DNA of 9,721 nt from a bacterium (GCA_029945985.1 JAQSDP010000499.1:1-9721), one strand, 5' to 3'; counted from the first letter of the stretch, positions 1 through 8,200 are shown. Translations and numbers: made by a program. Notes: generated from the letters alone by a model not told the origin.

Positions 1-758
1 CGTTTCTTGCTGAACCCGATTGGGGTCAGGTTGCGACCGGCTTTGTCACCCCGAACCTGAGCGGCGACACCGTTTATATCTTCACGCTTGTCGCGCTCAT
101 TGGAACTACGATCACGCCGTTCATGCAGGTCTACGTGCAGTCTGCGGTTGTCGAAAAACGTATGGACGAGGACGAACTCCACCTCGCACGTGCCGACGTC
201 GTCGTTGGGACAGTCTTTGCGTGTCTCATCTCCGCATTCATTGTGATTTGTACCGCAGCGACGTTGAATGCCAACGGTATTTACGACGTCGACACCGCCG
301 CTACAGCTGCCGAATCGCTAGTGCCGATAGCGGGTGAATATGCCAAATACCTGTTCGCAGTTGGCCTGCTCGGAGCGGCGATGCTCGCGATGGGAGTACT
401 GCCGCTTGCTACCGCATTCTCGCTCAGCGAGGCTCTCGGATTTGAGAAGGGGATCTCGCGATCGTTTCGCGAGGCTCCTATATTCCTGGGGATATTTACG
501 ACCCTCCTCGTGATCGGCGGGGTAGTTGCGATGATCCCCGGCATTCCGCAAATTCCGCTGCTTCTGGTCACACAGTGCGTCAACGGTTTGCTGCTTCCCG
601 TTATTCTGATCGCGATCGTAAAGCTCGCGAGCAATGAAGAAATTATGGGCAAACATCGCAACACGACCGCCTTCAACGTCGTCGCATGGGGTATCACCGC
701 CGTTGTATCGACGCTATCGCTTCTATTGATTGGAAAGACGATTGTTGGTATGTTTTAG
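1..758 (+). CDS. Nramp-superfamily divalent metal transporter, C-terminal part (5' end outside window)
   Basis: The frame is open from base 3 with no start, so about 251 C-terminal residues are present. The protein should be an inner-membrane importer of divalent metal ions. The diagnostic stretch is GTTITPFMQVYVQSAVVEK (fragment residues 34-52), which matches the TM6 region of Nramp proteins (GATVMPH-type). It is followed by about five further hydrophobic segments (around fragment residues 68-88, 115-140, 160-182, 188-207 and 224-250), as expected for the second half of the 11-12-helix fold. At the position of the TM6 Met that coordinates Mn/Fe in canonical members there is a Thr (fragment residue 38), so selectivity may differ, for example an Mg-transporting NRMT-like branch. 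TM1 with the DPGN motif lies outside the window, so the site cannot be judged fully. The channel gene starts 9 bases downstream and is probably co-transcribed. Family call is firm; substrate is inference. Confidence 0.85.
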   Translation, partial: FLAEPDWGQVATGFVTPNLSGDTVYIFTLVALIGTTITPFMQVYVQSAVVEKRMDEDELHLARADVVVGTVFACLISAFIVICTAATLNANGIYDVDTAATAAESLVPIAGEYAKYLFAVGLLGAAMLAMGVLPLATAFSLSEALGFEKGISRSFREAPIFLGIFTTLLVIGGVVAMIPGIPQIPLLLVTQCVNGLLLPVILIAIVKLASNEEIMGKHRNTTAFNVVAWGITAVVSTLSLLLIGKTIVGMF

Positions 759-767
759 CACCAACGT

Positions 768-2291
768 ATGGCGGCAGCCGATCTCTACAAAAAAGCCTTT
801 TACTTCCTTATAGTTGCGGGCTCTGTCCTTCTCGCCCTCTTTATTCTCTCGCTGCTGGAAGACGCAGGACGGAATTACCTAGTCTCGGATTTTGGCTTCG
901 ATTTTGATTCGCGTGGACGCCTCGCACCACGGGCCGGACCCGATGCGCCGAACATGATGACCGTGACGGGTATCTCACTCATCGAGAACGTAATCCGCAT
1001 ATTCAAAGTGATTTTGTGGATGGTCTTCGTTGTCTCGCTGATCCGGCTGCTGACGAACATTTTGTTCGAGACGGTTTTGCGATCCGCCGCACAAACCGAG
1101 ATCGCGACGCTGCTGCGGACAGTTCTTTCGATCGTCATCTACATTGTCGCGTTTTTCATAATCTTTCAGTCGCAGTACCCGCAGATCGAGCTTGCTCCGC
1201 TGTTCACCGGATCGGCTATCCTAGGTATCGTTGTCGGTTTAGCGTTGCAGGATACGCTCGGGAATCTTTTCGCCGGGCTCGCGCTCCAGGTCGATCATCC
1301 ATTCGAGGTGGGTGACGTTATCGTGATGGCGAATCGCGGGCAGGGAGTAGTTGAGAGTGTATCGTGGCGAGGTGTGAGGATCCGCACATTTCAGAACAAG
1401 CTCCTCGTGATCAGCAACGCCGCACTCGGCAAAGAGACCATCGAGGTCGCTCCGCAATATAATCTTAACGCCCGCCTGGTTATGTTCAATACAACCTATT
1501 CCGCCTCTCCAGCGAAGACCGCGCAGGTGGTGCGTGAAGCTATCCGGCAGGTGGATAACGTGTCAACAAAGATGCGCCCGGTGATCAGAATACGCGATTT
1601 CGGCGAGAGCAGTTTGGATTGGGAGATCAAGTACTGGCCGGAGAATTACGCTAAGTTCAACGATACGGATGCGATGATCCGCCAGCGCATCTGGTACGCG
1701 TTCCAGCGGGAAGGCATCTCGTTCGCCTTTCCGACCCGAACGCACTATACGGCGGCCGGGCCTGAGACTCCTTCGATAGAAGAACAAGTTTCTACCACGG
1801 CTGAATATTTGGAGCGGGTGCCAATATTTGCTCCGCTTTCCGATGAAGAGACAGCGCAGCTTGCAAGATCGTCGATCAGGCGAGTGTACGCTCCGGGCGA
1901 GCTCATCGTAAGGAAAGGGCAGGAAGGAACTTCGATGTTCGTTATCATTCGCGGGTCGGTGAAGGTGCAGCTTCCGGACGCCGCCGGTCCGCGCACGATC
2001 AATCAGCTTGGGCCGAATGATTTCTTTGGCGAGATGAGCCTGCTCACAGGAGAGCCGCGAAGCGCCAACGTGGTAGCCGAGGAAGAGACGGACGTCATGC
2101 AGATACGTAAAGCCGCCGTGAAACCCATTTTCGAGGCAAATCCGGAGCTGCTTGAAACGATCAGTGCGATGATCGAGGAACGCCGCAAATTGCTCACTCA
2201 AGAACAATTCGAACAGACGATGCGGCCGACACGACCCGAGTCCGGGATGATGTCGGCGATAAGGAAATTCTTTGGTATCGGGGAATATTAA
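768..2291 (+). CDS. MscS-family mechanosensitive channel with C-terminal cyclic-nucleotide-binding domain (bCNG type)
   Basis: This 507-aa inner-membrane channel has hydrophobic helices at about residues 11-31, 72-98 and 112-133, then the pore-lining MscS helix at about 143-173 (GIVVGLALQDTLGNLFAGLA). The MscS beta domain follows (178-228; HPFEVGDVI), then a mixed alpha/beta part to about 325. A cyclic-nucleotide-binding domain occupies about 352-475. Its phosphate-binding cassette, FGEMSLLTGEPRSANVV, starts at residue 420 and keeps the Glu (422) and Arg (431) that contact the nucleotide in CRP and PKA, so ligand binding looks intact. Family knowledge: bCNG channels such as those of Synechocystis are gated mainly by cyclic nucleotides and respond weakly to tension. 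ATG 768 is chosen because the first transmembrane helix begins right after it, although no good Shine-Dalgarno precedes it; coupling to the upstream Nramp gene is likely. The gene ends in a TAA shared with the convergent gene. Confidence 0.93.
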   Translation: MAAADLYKKAFYFLIVAGSVLLALFILSLLEDAGRNYLVSDFGFDFDSRGRLAPRAGPDAPNMMTVTGISLIENVIRIFKVILWMVFVVSLIRLLTNILFETVLRSAAQTEIATLLRTVLSIVIYIVAFFIIFQSQYPQIELAPLFTGSAILGIVVGLALQDTLGNLFAGLALQVDHPFEVGDVIVMANRGQGVVESVSWRGVRIRTFQNKLLVISNAALGKETIEVAPQYNLNARLVMFNTTYSASPAKTAQVVREAIRQVDNVSTKMRPVIRIRDFGESSLDWEIKYWPENYAKFNDTDAMIRQRIWYAFQREGISFAFPTRTHYTAAGPETPSIEEQVSTTAEYLERVPIFAPLSDEETAQLARSSIRRVYAPGELIVRKGQEGTSMFVIIRGSVKVQLPDAAGPRTINQLGPNDFFGEMSLLTGEPRSANVVAEEETDVMQIRKAAVKPIFEANPELLETISAMIEERRKLLTQEQFEQTMRPTRPESGMMSAIRKFFGIGEY

Positions 2292-3157
2292 CCGATGTTG
2301 CGATCGTATATATCGTGAAGTACGTCTGTGATCGGCTGGCGATTTGCGTACTCTTCTTCTTTTGAACCCTTCTTCGACTTCTTCTTTTTTCCGTCGTGAT
2401 CGAGGTTCGCGGATTGCGAGAACGCCGCCTCGATGGTCGCGGGCTGAGGCGGAACTTCTTGATAGGAAGGCGCTTCAGTGTGCCGGTGTGGTTGGCTCTC
2501 GTTACCTTCGTCTGAGCCCGCCTCGAGGACGTGTCCGTCTGCACTGAACGGTTGCCCGGTCGCGAAGGCTGTTCGGCTGGCCTCGAGTAGCGATTGCCCG
2601 CGGATCTTCCGTACTCGCTCCAGTGATCGGACCGCGGAGGAAGTAAGCGGCGCGCCCGCCGGTTCGCGTTCGATCTTGCGGAGGACCTTTACATAGTTGC
2701 GAAGTTCGGGCGTCGGATAGACGTAGGAAAGCTCATCGGCGGAAGGATTTTCTACGACCGAGCCGAGATGATTTACGGCTGACTTGTGATCACCGATCTT
2801 GTTATAAAGTGCACCGAGAGCGAAGCGGACCAGCGGAGGTGCAGCGCTCATCCGGTGAACGATCTCTTCGCCTCGCGTGATCGCTTCGTGTATTTCAAAA
2901 CCATACCAGCGGCGGTCGTCCGTACGAAGGATCTCGTTGGCTGAAAGATAGAATTCGAATATCTCGCGAGTCTCGTTACGGGGACCCGTCGAGAACATGC
3001 GGATCACGAAATATGCAAATATACCGAAAAAAAAGATCACAAAAACGGGAATATTCGTGACCACGAGCATCGAGGCTATGACAACGAGAGCGAGAGCGTA
3101 CTGCCCTCTCTCCTTGATCGCAGTCGGGAGACTCTTCTGCAGTTTGTTTTCGCTCAA
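2288..3157 (-). CDS. Conserved membrane protein with TPR-like segment, function unknown (TTG start)
   Basis: I do not recognise a named family for this 289-aa protein. Residues 19-53 are strongly hydrophobic, with a TNIP break near 34-37, fitting a hairpin of two transmembrane helices near the N terminus. A soluble part follows; residues about 106-135 (LVRFALGALYNKIGDHKSAV) read as a TPR-like helix pair. Residues about 205-255 are low-complexity and probably disordered. A Lys-rich patch at 257-266 precedes a more ordered tail (DVLHDIYDRNIG) that could be a docking peptide. The start is TTG at 3157-3155, supported by a purine-rich Shine-Dalgarno just upstream and by overlap with the TGA of the preceding ferredoxin-like gene, implying translational coupling. 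The 3' end overlaps the channel gene on the other strand by 4 bases. It may scaffold a partner at the membrane, perhaps the ferredoxin-like protein; that is inference. Confidence 0.8.
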   Translation of the reverse strand: MSENKLQKSLPTAIKERGQYALALVVIASMLVVTNIPVFVIFFFGIFAYFVIRMFSTGPRNETREIFEFYLSANEILRTDDRRWYGFEIHEAITRGEEIVHRMSAAPPLVRFALGALYNKIGDHKSAVNHLGSVVENPSADELSYVYPTPELRNYVKVLRKIEREPAGAPLTSSAVRSLERVRKIRGQSLLEASRTAFATGQPFSADGHVLEAGSDEGNESQPHRHTEAPSYQEVPPQPATIEAAFSQSANLDHDGKKKKSKKGSKEEEYANRQPITDVLHDIYDRNIG

Positions 3158-3771
3158 GCGTCCTTCCTTTCCTCGCTATCGACAACGGTATCGTCTACTT
3201 CATGGTCGTCTGCCTTAGCCTTAGTGCCATTCGTACCATTAGAACGATGCTCTTCCGGCTTGGCCGATTCTTGCTTTTGGGTCTCCGCCTTGAAGCCCAA
3301 TTCGGCCAGGAAGTCCATCACTTTGTCGGCGATCTTATACGGCGAGTTAACGACGAAGTTCAGCGTCTCGGAGAGAGCGATGCTCTCCAACCTGACGAGC
3401 TCAGCCATCTTCTTCTCAAGCGGAAGATCTTCGAAACGCTTCCGATAATCCTCGGCCTGGTCCTTATCCTCTTTAACGGCAGTGGGTTTTTCTTTGGTCA
3501 TTACAATTATTTCTCCGGGTCTTTCAATCTTCGCGTGACACGCGATCCGCCATTCTTCGTCGAGGTTCGCGACATTCTCGGCTCCCGTTTTTTCAGAGAG
3601 GAATTCGGCACCCTCGACGATCTGTACCTGACAAAAGTGTTCCGCAGTGGCTGGAACACAGTCAGCCTCGAATTTGACCCCAAACCGCTTAGCAGCGCCG
3701 GATAGATAGCTGCCGACCGCTACTAAACCCTCTGCGTTCTCACGCTCAAATCGAACTTCCGCATCATGCAT
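3154..3771 (-). CDS. 2Fe-2S-ferredoxin-like protein with helical C-terminal extension; one cluster Cys missing
   Basis: This is a 205-aa protein if started at ATG 3771. Residues about 4-92 follow the plant/adrenodoxin-type [2Fe-2S] ferredoxin pattern: VRFERENAEGLVAVG, then a cluster loop with C38 and C47, QVQIVEGAEFLSE, and a final IACHAKIERPGEIIV containing C78. The usual ligand pattern is C-x5-C-x2-C...C. Here the first, third and fourth Cys are kept, but the second position is Glu44, followed by His45. The domain may bind an atypical cluster or none. Residues about 108-162 form a charged helical domain (FEDLPLEKKMAELVRLES), and the last 40 residues look disordered. An in-frame extension upstream to 3879 exists but would overlap the Fur-family gene by about 100 bases. 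It also adds nothing ferredoxin-like, so I prefer ATG 3771, five bases after the Fur-family stop. Its end overlaps the next gene's TTG start, implying coupling. Redox partner unknown. Confidence 0.75.
   Translation of the reverse strand: MHDAEVRFERENAEGLVAVGSYLSGAAKRFGVKFEADCVPATAEHFCQVQIVEGAEFLSEKTGAENVANLDEEWRIACHAKIERPGEIIVMTKEKPTAVKEDKDQAEDYRKRFEDLPLEKKMAELVRLESIALSETLNFVVNSPYKIADKVMDFLAELGFKAETQKQESAKPEEHRSNGTNGTKAKADDHEVDDTVVDSEERKDA
3161..3174 (-). promoter_or_regulatory. Shine-Dalgarno supporting the TTG start at 3157
   Basis: On the minus strand the sequence GAGGAAAGGAAGGACGC directly precedes TTG. It contains overlapping AGGA/AAGGA cores about 4-12 bases before the start. It lies inside the last codons (Glu-Glu-Arg-Lys-Asp) of the ferredoxin-like gene, so it serves both as coding sequence and as ribosome binding site. 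It decides the start, since no ATG is placed as well. Confidence 0.7.
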
Positions 3772-3776
3772 AACGC

Positions 3777-4298
3777 TTAATTGCCTACCGATGACCTCAC
3801 GCGAACCCTCGGCTGTGCACCTGATGGAGACGTATGTACGTCGCCGGTCTTCATCTGACATTCCGAGCACGTCCCCCACATTCTTAGGCTATGATGCGAA
3901 AGCCTGAACCCAAATTTGTCCGCCATTTGCTCCTGTAGAGTTTCAATCTCTTGTGAAACGAATTCAATAACCTTACCGCACTCGGCGCAGATCATGTGAT
4001 CGTGATGCTCATGCTTGAAGTGGTGTTCGTAGTAGGTCTTGTTATCCCCAAAGCGAACTTCGCGGGCCAACCCAGCTTCGGTCAGCAGCTTGAGCGTTCG
4101 ATAGACGGTCGTATGCCCGACAGAAGGATCTTGCTTCTGAACAAGCCAGTACAGATCTTCGCTGGTCAGGTGGTCCTCAGTGCGGAGGAAGATGTCCAGG
4201 ATCAGATCGCGCTGGGCCGTCTTTCGCAATCCGGCTTTCTGGATGTGCTCCAGAAAGATCTCCTTCTCTTCTACGAACTCTTCCTTTTTCTTCACCAT
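3777..4298 (-). CDS. Fur-family metal-responsive transcriptional regulator
   Basis: This is a 173-aa cytoplasmic DNA-binding repressor. The N-terminal winged helix (about 14-88) carries the family signature HLTSEDLYWLVQKQDPSVGHTTVYRTL. The C-terminal dimerisation domain has the His/Asp-rich metal site (H99, D100, H101, plus H135/H136) and two CxxC pairs (C104/C107 and C144/C147) that form the structural zinc site. Glu112 in the GKVIEF segment is Glu as in Fur rather than Asp as in the peroxide sensor PerR, arguing against PerR-type peroxide sensing. Fur and Zur cannot be separated by eye, so no symbol is given. About 26 residues follow the last CxxC, a longer tail than usual for the family. 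The gene starts 11 bases after the DUF2520 gene and ends 5 bases before the ferredoxin-like gene. An Nramp-type metal transporter lies nearby on the opposite strand. Targets, including its own operon, are inference only. Confidence 0.95.
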   Translation of the reverse strand: MVKKKEEFVEEKEIFLEHIQKAGLRKTAQRDLILDIFLRTEDHLTSEDLYWLVQKQDPSVGHTTVYRTLKLLTEAGLAREVRFGDNKTYYEHHFKHEHHDHMICAECGKVIEFVSQEIETLQEQMADKFGFRLSHHSLRMWGTCSECQMKTGDVHTSPSGAQPRVRVRSSVGN

Positions 4299-4309
4299 TA
4301 ACGGCTAGT

Positions 4310-5173
4310 CTAACACCCGTTTTTGCGTTTCGCCATAGTAATCGCCGCGAGAAGTTCCGCCATGTGCTCGCCGCCAGCCAGTCGGACGGAGCGTTCCGCA
4401 AGATCGAGGTATATCGACCGGATCCGCTCATCGATCGTTCCTTCGAATGCATCGAGATGTCGTTCCAGTGCCGCGGCGTCGCCTCGAACAAATGGGCCCG
4501 TGAGGGCTTGCTTTGTGGAGCGAGCACGGAGATTCGAGACCGTGCTTTGGAGAAGCGGAAAAAGGATGCGGTGAGCCCGCTCGTGAGGCAGGCCGCACGC
4601 GGAAAGCATCTCGATAGCGGCATCGAAAAGTGCAGTAACATTTCCGCTCGCCATCACGGCCGCAGCATGGTAAAGAGGCTTGAATGAAGTTTCGATCGAG
4701 AAATGCTGGGCGCCCAGAACCTCCACCAGCTGCTTCGCCGGGTTGAGGGCCGTCGGTTCACCTTCGAGACAGAAATACGCTCCCGAGAAGTGTTCGGACC
4801 CGAGTTCGGCATCGCTTATTGCAATGAGCGGATGCATCGAACCAACTGCGACATCTCTCGATTCTTTTAAGTTCGAAAGCTCATCTGAGGACAACGATCC
4901 GCTGAGGTGAAGAACAACACGCGGCAGCCCCGTTGTCTTGGGAAGTGTCTCCGCGGTTGCCCGAATATCCTGATCAGCGGTCGCGATAATAAGAATTTCG
5001 GAGGGAATCGCATTAACGGATTCAAACCTGACCAGCTTTTGAGGATCGAACGACATTGCGACGGGTGGGTCGGTGCGATAGATCAAGTAATCGATCCGAA
5101 CGCCGGCGCGGTCAAGGGCGATCGCAAGCGCACCACCTGCCCGGCCGAGTCCGACAATGGAAACTGTTTGCAC
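4310..5173 (-). CDS. Rossmann-fold + DUF2520 domain protein (putative NAD(P)-dependent oxidoreductase)
   Basis: This 287-aa cytoplasmic protein begins with a dinucleotide-binding motif, VSIVGLGRAGGALAIAL (GxGxAG at residues 8-13). The rest of a Rossmann domain runs to about residue 120, including HLSGS (89-93) and GSMHPL (111-116). The C-terminal helical DUF2520 domain has the characteristic YHAAAVMASG (168-177) and LTGPFVRGD (224-232). The architecture resembles ketopantoate reductase, pyrroline-5-carboxylate reductase and F420-NADP reductase relatives. The reaction is not established for this family; in some actinobacteria, as I recall, a homologue lies beside panC, hinting at cofactor metabolism. 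The start is GTG at 5173, placed right before the first beta strand of the Rossmann fold; no strong Shine-Dalgarno is visible. It lies 40 bases after the large ATPase gene and 11 bases before the Fur-family gene. Confidence 0.9.
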   Translation of the reverse strand: MQTVSIVGLGRAGGALAIALDRAGVRIDYLIYRTDPPVAMSFDPQKLVRFESVNAIPSEILIIATADQDIRATAETLPKTTGLPRVVLHLSGSLSSDELSNLKESRDVAVGSMHPLIAISDAELGSEHFSGAYFCLEGEPTALNPAKQLVEVLGAQHFSIETSFKPLYHAAAVMASGNVTALFDAAIEMLSACGLPHERAHRILFPLLQSTVSNLRARSTKQALTGPFVRGDAAALERHLDAFEGTIDERIRSIYLDLAERSVRLAGGEHMAELLAAITMAKRKNGC

Positions 5174-5213
5174 GAGGCTAAAATACAGGCAGCGTCGACC
5201 AAAAGCAAAAGGC

Positions 5214-8200
5214 TCACGCCAGCGATAGAACGGCGGATTCGACGTCGGCTTCCGTCAGGAAGGGTTCGTTGTCGAGTTCGCCCATTCGGCCCGTTCGAGG
5301 ATGCTTACGCCTTATGCACGAATTTGCGAGTCTGAACGCACGGGCGTGGTCGCTGCTCCATTTTTCAGGCCTCGTTCCTGAATGGACGAATCTTTCAACC
5401 TCTTGAAGAGCCGTTTTGAGATCCTCTTCCTTAGCCGAATCGCCGAGTGTCCCGATCTCGACAGCGACGGGCTGAAGAAATTCTCTCAGCCGTTCGAGAA
5501 GTTCGTCGATAGCGGAATAGAAGGCGGTCTTGACATCGCTGACGATAGACTCCCAGGACGTGCGTTCGGGCGTCTCGTAGCCACAGGCACAGCGGACCTC
5601 GATCTCAAGCAGTTCCTGCGTGTTTGCTGTGCAATCAAGCCGTCTTAGATTTGATCGTAGGCGGGAGACGTTAGCAGAAACCGAATGATTTGGGACCAGA
5701 TCCGCAATGTTCTCGTAGAACCACCATTCCTCGCTCTCGAGCAAATCTGCGGCCTGCTGCTGCAGTGCGTGAGAACGCATAACTGAATCGTGACTCTCCA
5801 CATAATGAGAAATGTAGGAGGACCGAAATGTCGAAAACGCGTAACCGACCTGCCTGTTTCGCTCGCGATCCGGAAAACTCCCGTACTCGGCCAATGCAGA
5901 TAAAGTGTGGGCGCGCGCCGCCTCAAGCTTAGGATCTTCGGTCGATGCGGCGGTAAGAACGTATCTCTCGATCCTTCCGCGTTCGGCGAAACTCTCGAGA
6001 TACACGCTTACCGTTTCGAGTTCGGCCTTGGCACGCTCAAACCGTTCCGGCTCATCCTGGAAAGTCTCGGAGATCCGCCCGAGGCATTCTTCTACGGAGC
6101 TTTGGCCATCGAGGTACTTACGCAGTAGTGACGCCGAAGCTCCCAACGTTCGCGAAGCGCGGGTGACCGATTTCCAGATAACCGTGTTCAGAGATTCTTC
6201 GGGAACCCCGTTGAAGTGTCCAAGAATCTTGGCCGAATCCCATTCAGCGAGCCACTGTTGTGCGCCTTCACGAAATTTCAGAAGGTCGCTATCGATCCCG
6301 ATGTCAACAATGTCGGCCCGATTGGAAGAGCGCTTTGCCCACTGCGTGAGTTTCTCGATCGAGTAAGTCGAATCCTGAGGACGCGCAAGGCCGACTATGT
6401 CGTCCCAGATCATTCGAAGGTCGAGTGATCGCTGATTGATCCGGTCACCTTTTGAGGTAACGAATTCGATCATCCGCTGAGAAACCATGGCAGCCAAAAT
6501 AAGCTGCTGTGCCTCGCGGACAATGCCGTTCGGCGGCTGTCGGAGTTCTTCATAGACAAGCTTCAGATCGGTTGACCCGCTCCCGGAGCGCTCAACGATC
6601 GCCTCGATCCGCTTGACGAGATCTAACGAGACAAGCTGTTCCTTACTTGACGGATAGTAGACACCCTCCGAGAGTTTTACGAGTCCGAGTGGAAGTGCAA
6701 AGGCCTGGGCAAGCTGCTGAACGTCGCCAAGCTTTTGCCGAGAGCCACTGTAGAGATCAGAGACGAGACTCGAGACCTCCCCAAGGCCAAGATTCTGAAA
6801 AAAGAATGGATGTTGCGGATACCGGGTCTCAAAAAGCGGTTCGAGCATGGTCGAAAAGAGGATCGAGAGAGTCGGCGCGGTTCTCGCTTCGTCCGAAAGA
6901 TTGTAGTCAAAGCCGTCGATGATCATTCGGCCATCTTCGAAAAATGCCCGGCTGATGGTGCGGTCGAGTACAAGCAAATGCGAGTGAAATGCGCCGCGAA
7001 CTTGATCGGGAAACTGCGCACGGATCGCGACATCGTTCTGGAGAACGTGGAACCGCTTGATCGCGTCGCGCTCGTCCGGCGTAAGTTCGGCCGCATGCCA
7101 TATGGCGTTCGGGATCTCACCCGACTGCCGAGAGATCGCCTGCTCGCTTGAGGTGAGATCTATCAGAACTTCCCAATCGTGGTGGTCGTCGTTAGCGTAG
7201 CCATCGGCAAGGCCTTGCCAAATCACACGTCCTCGCCGATTGCCTCCGCGCCATATCAGGCTTGCTTCGCTGACGGCCTTTCGTGTTCCTTCGGGACCGA
7301 AGAAAAGGCTGTCGCTAAAGCGATCGTGGAAAAGCCGTTGAAGAGCCTCGTTGATCGCTGAATCGTCGATCAACGCCGCGGCCGAATCTAGAGCCTCATT
7401 AAGCCCGTCATTGCCGCTGACGCACAGTCCGTAGCGAACTTCCCTGCCTTCCTCAGCGTAGACCCTAACTTCGTCAGGCATCGCCGCAGCGAACATTCGG
7501 ATGATCTCTTCGACGGTCTTATTCGCCTTCTTCGGGTCGCTTTCATCGAAGATCAGCGTGCCCGAACTGATCTCGCCGGCTGTCGTGCCCTGACCCTCGA
7601 GTGAGAGGATCAATAGAGCCTTCAGGACAAGCTTCGCCTGCAGCCTCTGCATCACCGGTATACGGGCGACCACATCCGAGTTCAACCGGTCATAGGTGTC
7701 GAACGTTTCTCTAAGGTCTTCGACCTTTCGCAGCTCGTTCTCGGCACTGTCGAAAACCTCGTCGAGCGCTATCAGAGAGTTTGCGGGGCGCCCGAGGATA
7801 CGCTCGCCGGCGTCGGAGGCAAATGACAGCAGAGCGAAGTCGTTCACGTAAAGCCGGATGAACGGCGCCACGTCCAGGATCGCCGGATGCAGCGGATAAA
7901 GCGAAGCGAACCTTTGCTCACTCCAACGAAACGTCGGCATCACCTCGCGGAAATACTCGTAAACGTCATGCAGGACGGGCCGAAGTGCCTGCTTTTTCGG
8001 AAAGACGAAAGAGTCGACGACCTTGTAAAGATGTTCCTGATCCAAGTAATCGATCGAAAAGGAGCGAACGATCGCCGCGTTTGATCCGTCAGCTCCCGCG
8101 ATATCGTCGTCGAGAGCGACTCCGACAAATCCGCCGGCGGCGCTGACCGCTTCAGCGAGTTCGGCGAGAAAGGCTCCATCGTCTCGTGTGACGCGTGATG

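Noticed and set aside
1563..2207. A 214-codon minus-strand open frame
   Set aside because: It is the shadow of the channel gene's cyclic-nucleotide-binding domain, which has clear motifs on the plus strand.
3202..3705. A 167-codon plus-strand open frame
   Set aside because: It lies antisense to the ferredoxin-like gene, whose protein motifs and gene context are far better; its translation shows no recognisable domain.
4177..4641. A 154-codon minus-strand frame bridging the Fur-family and DUF2520 genes
   Set aside because: It is out of frame with two well-supported genes and has no motif.
5174..5213. Possible promoter or terminator between the ATPase and DUF2520 genes
   Set aside because: The 40 bases show no hairpin and no convincing -35/-10 pair.
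5905..6366. Plus-strand open frames of up to 153 codons within the large ATPase
   Set aside because: They are antisense to a continuous 1166-codon gene, with Ser/Arg-rich compositions typical of shadow frames.
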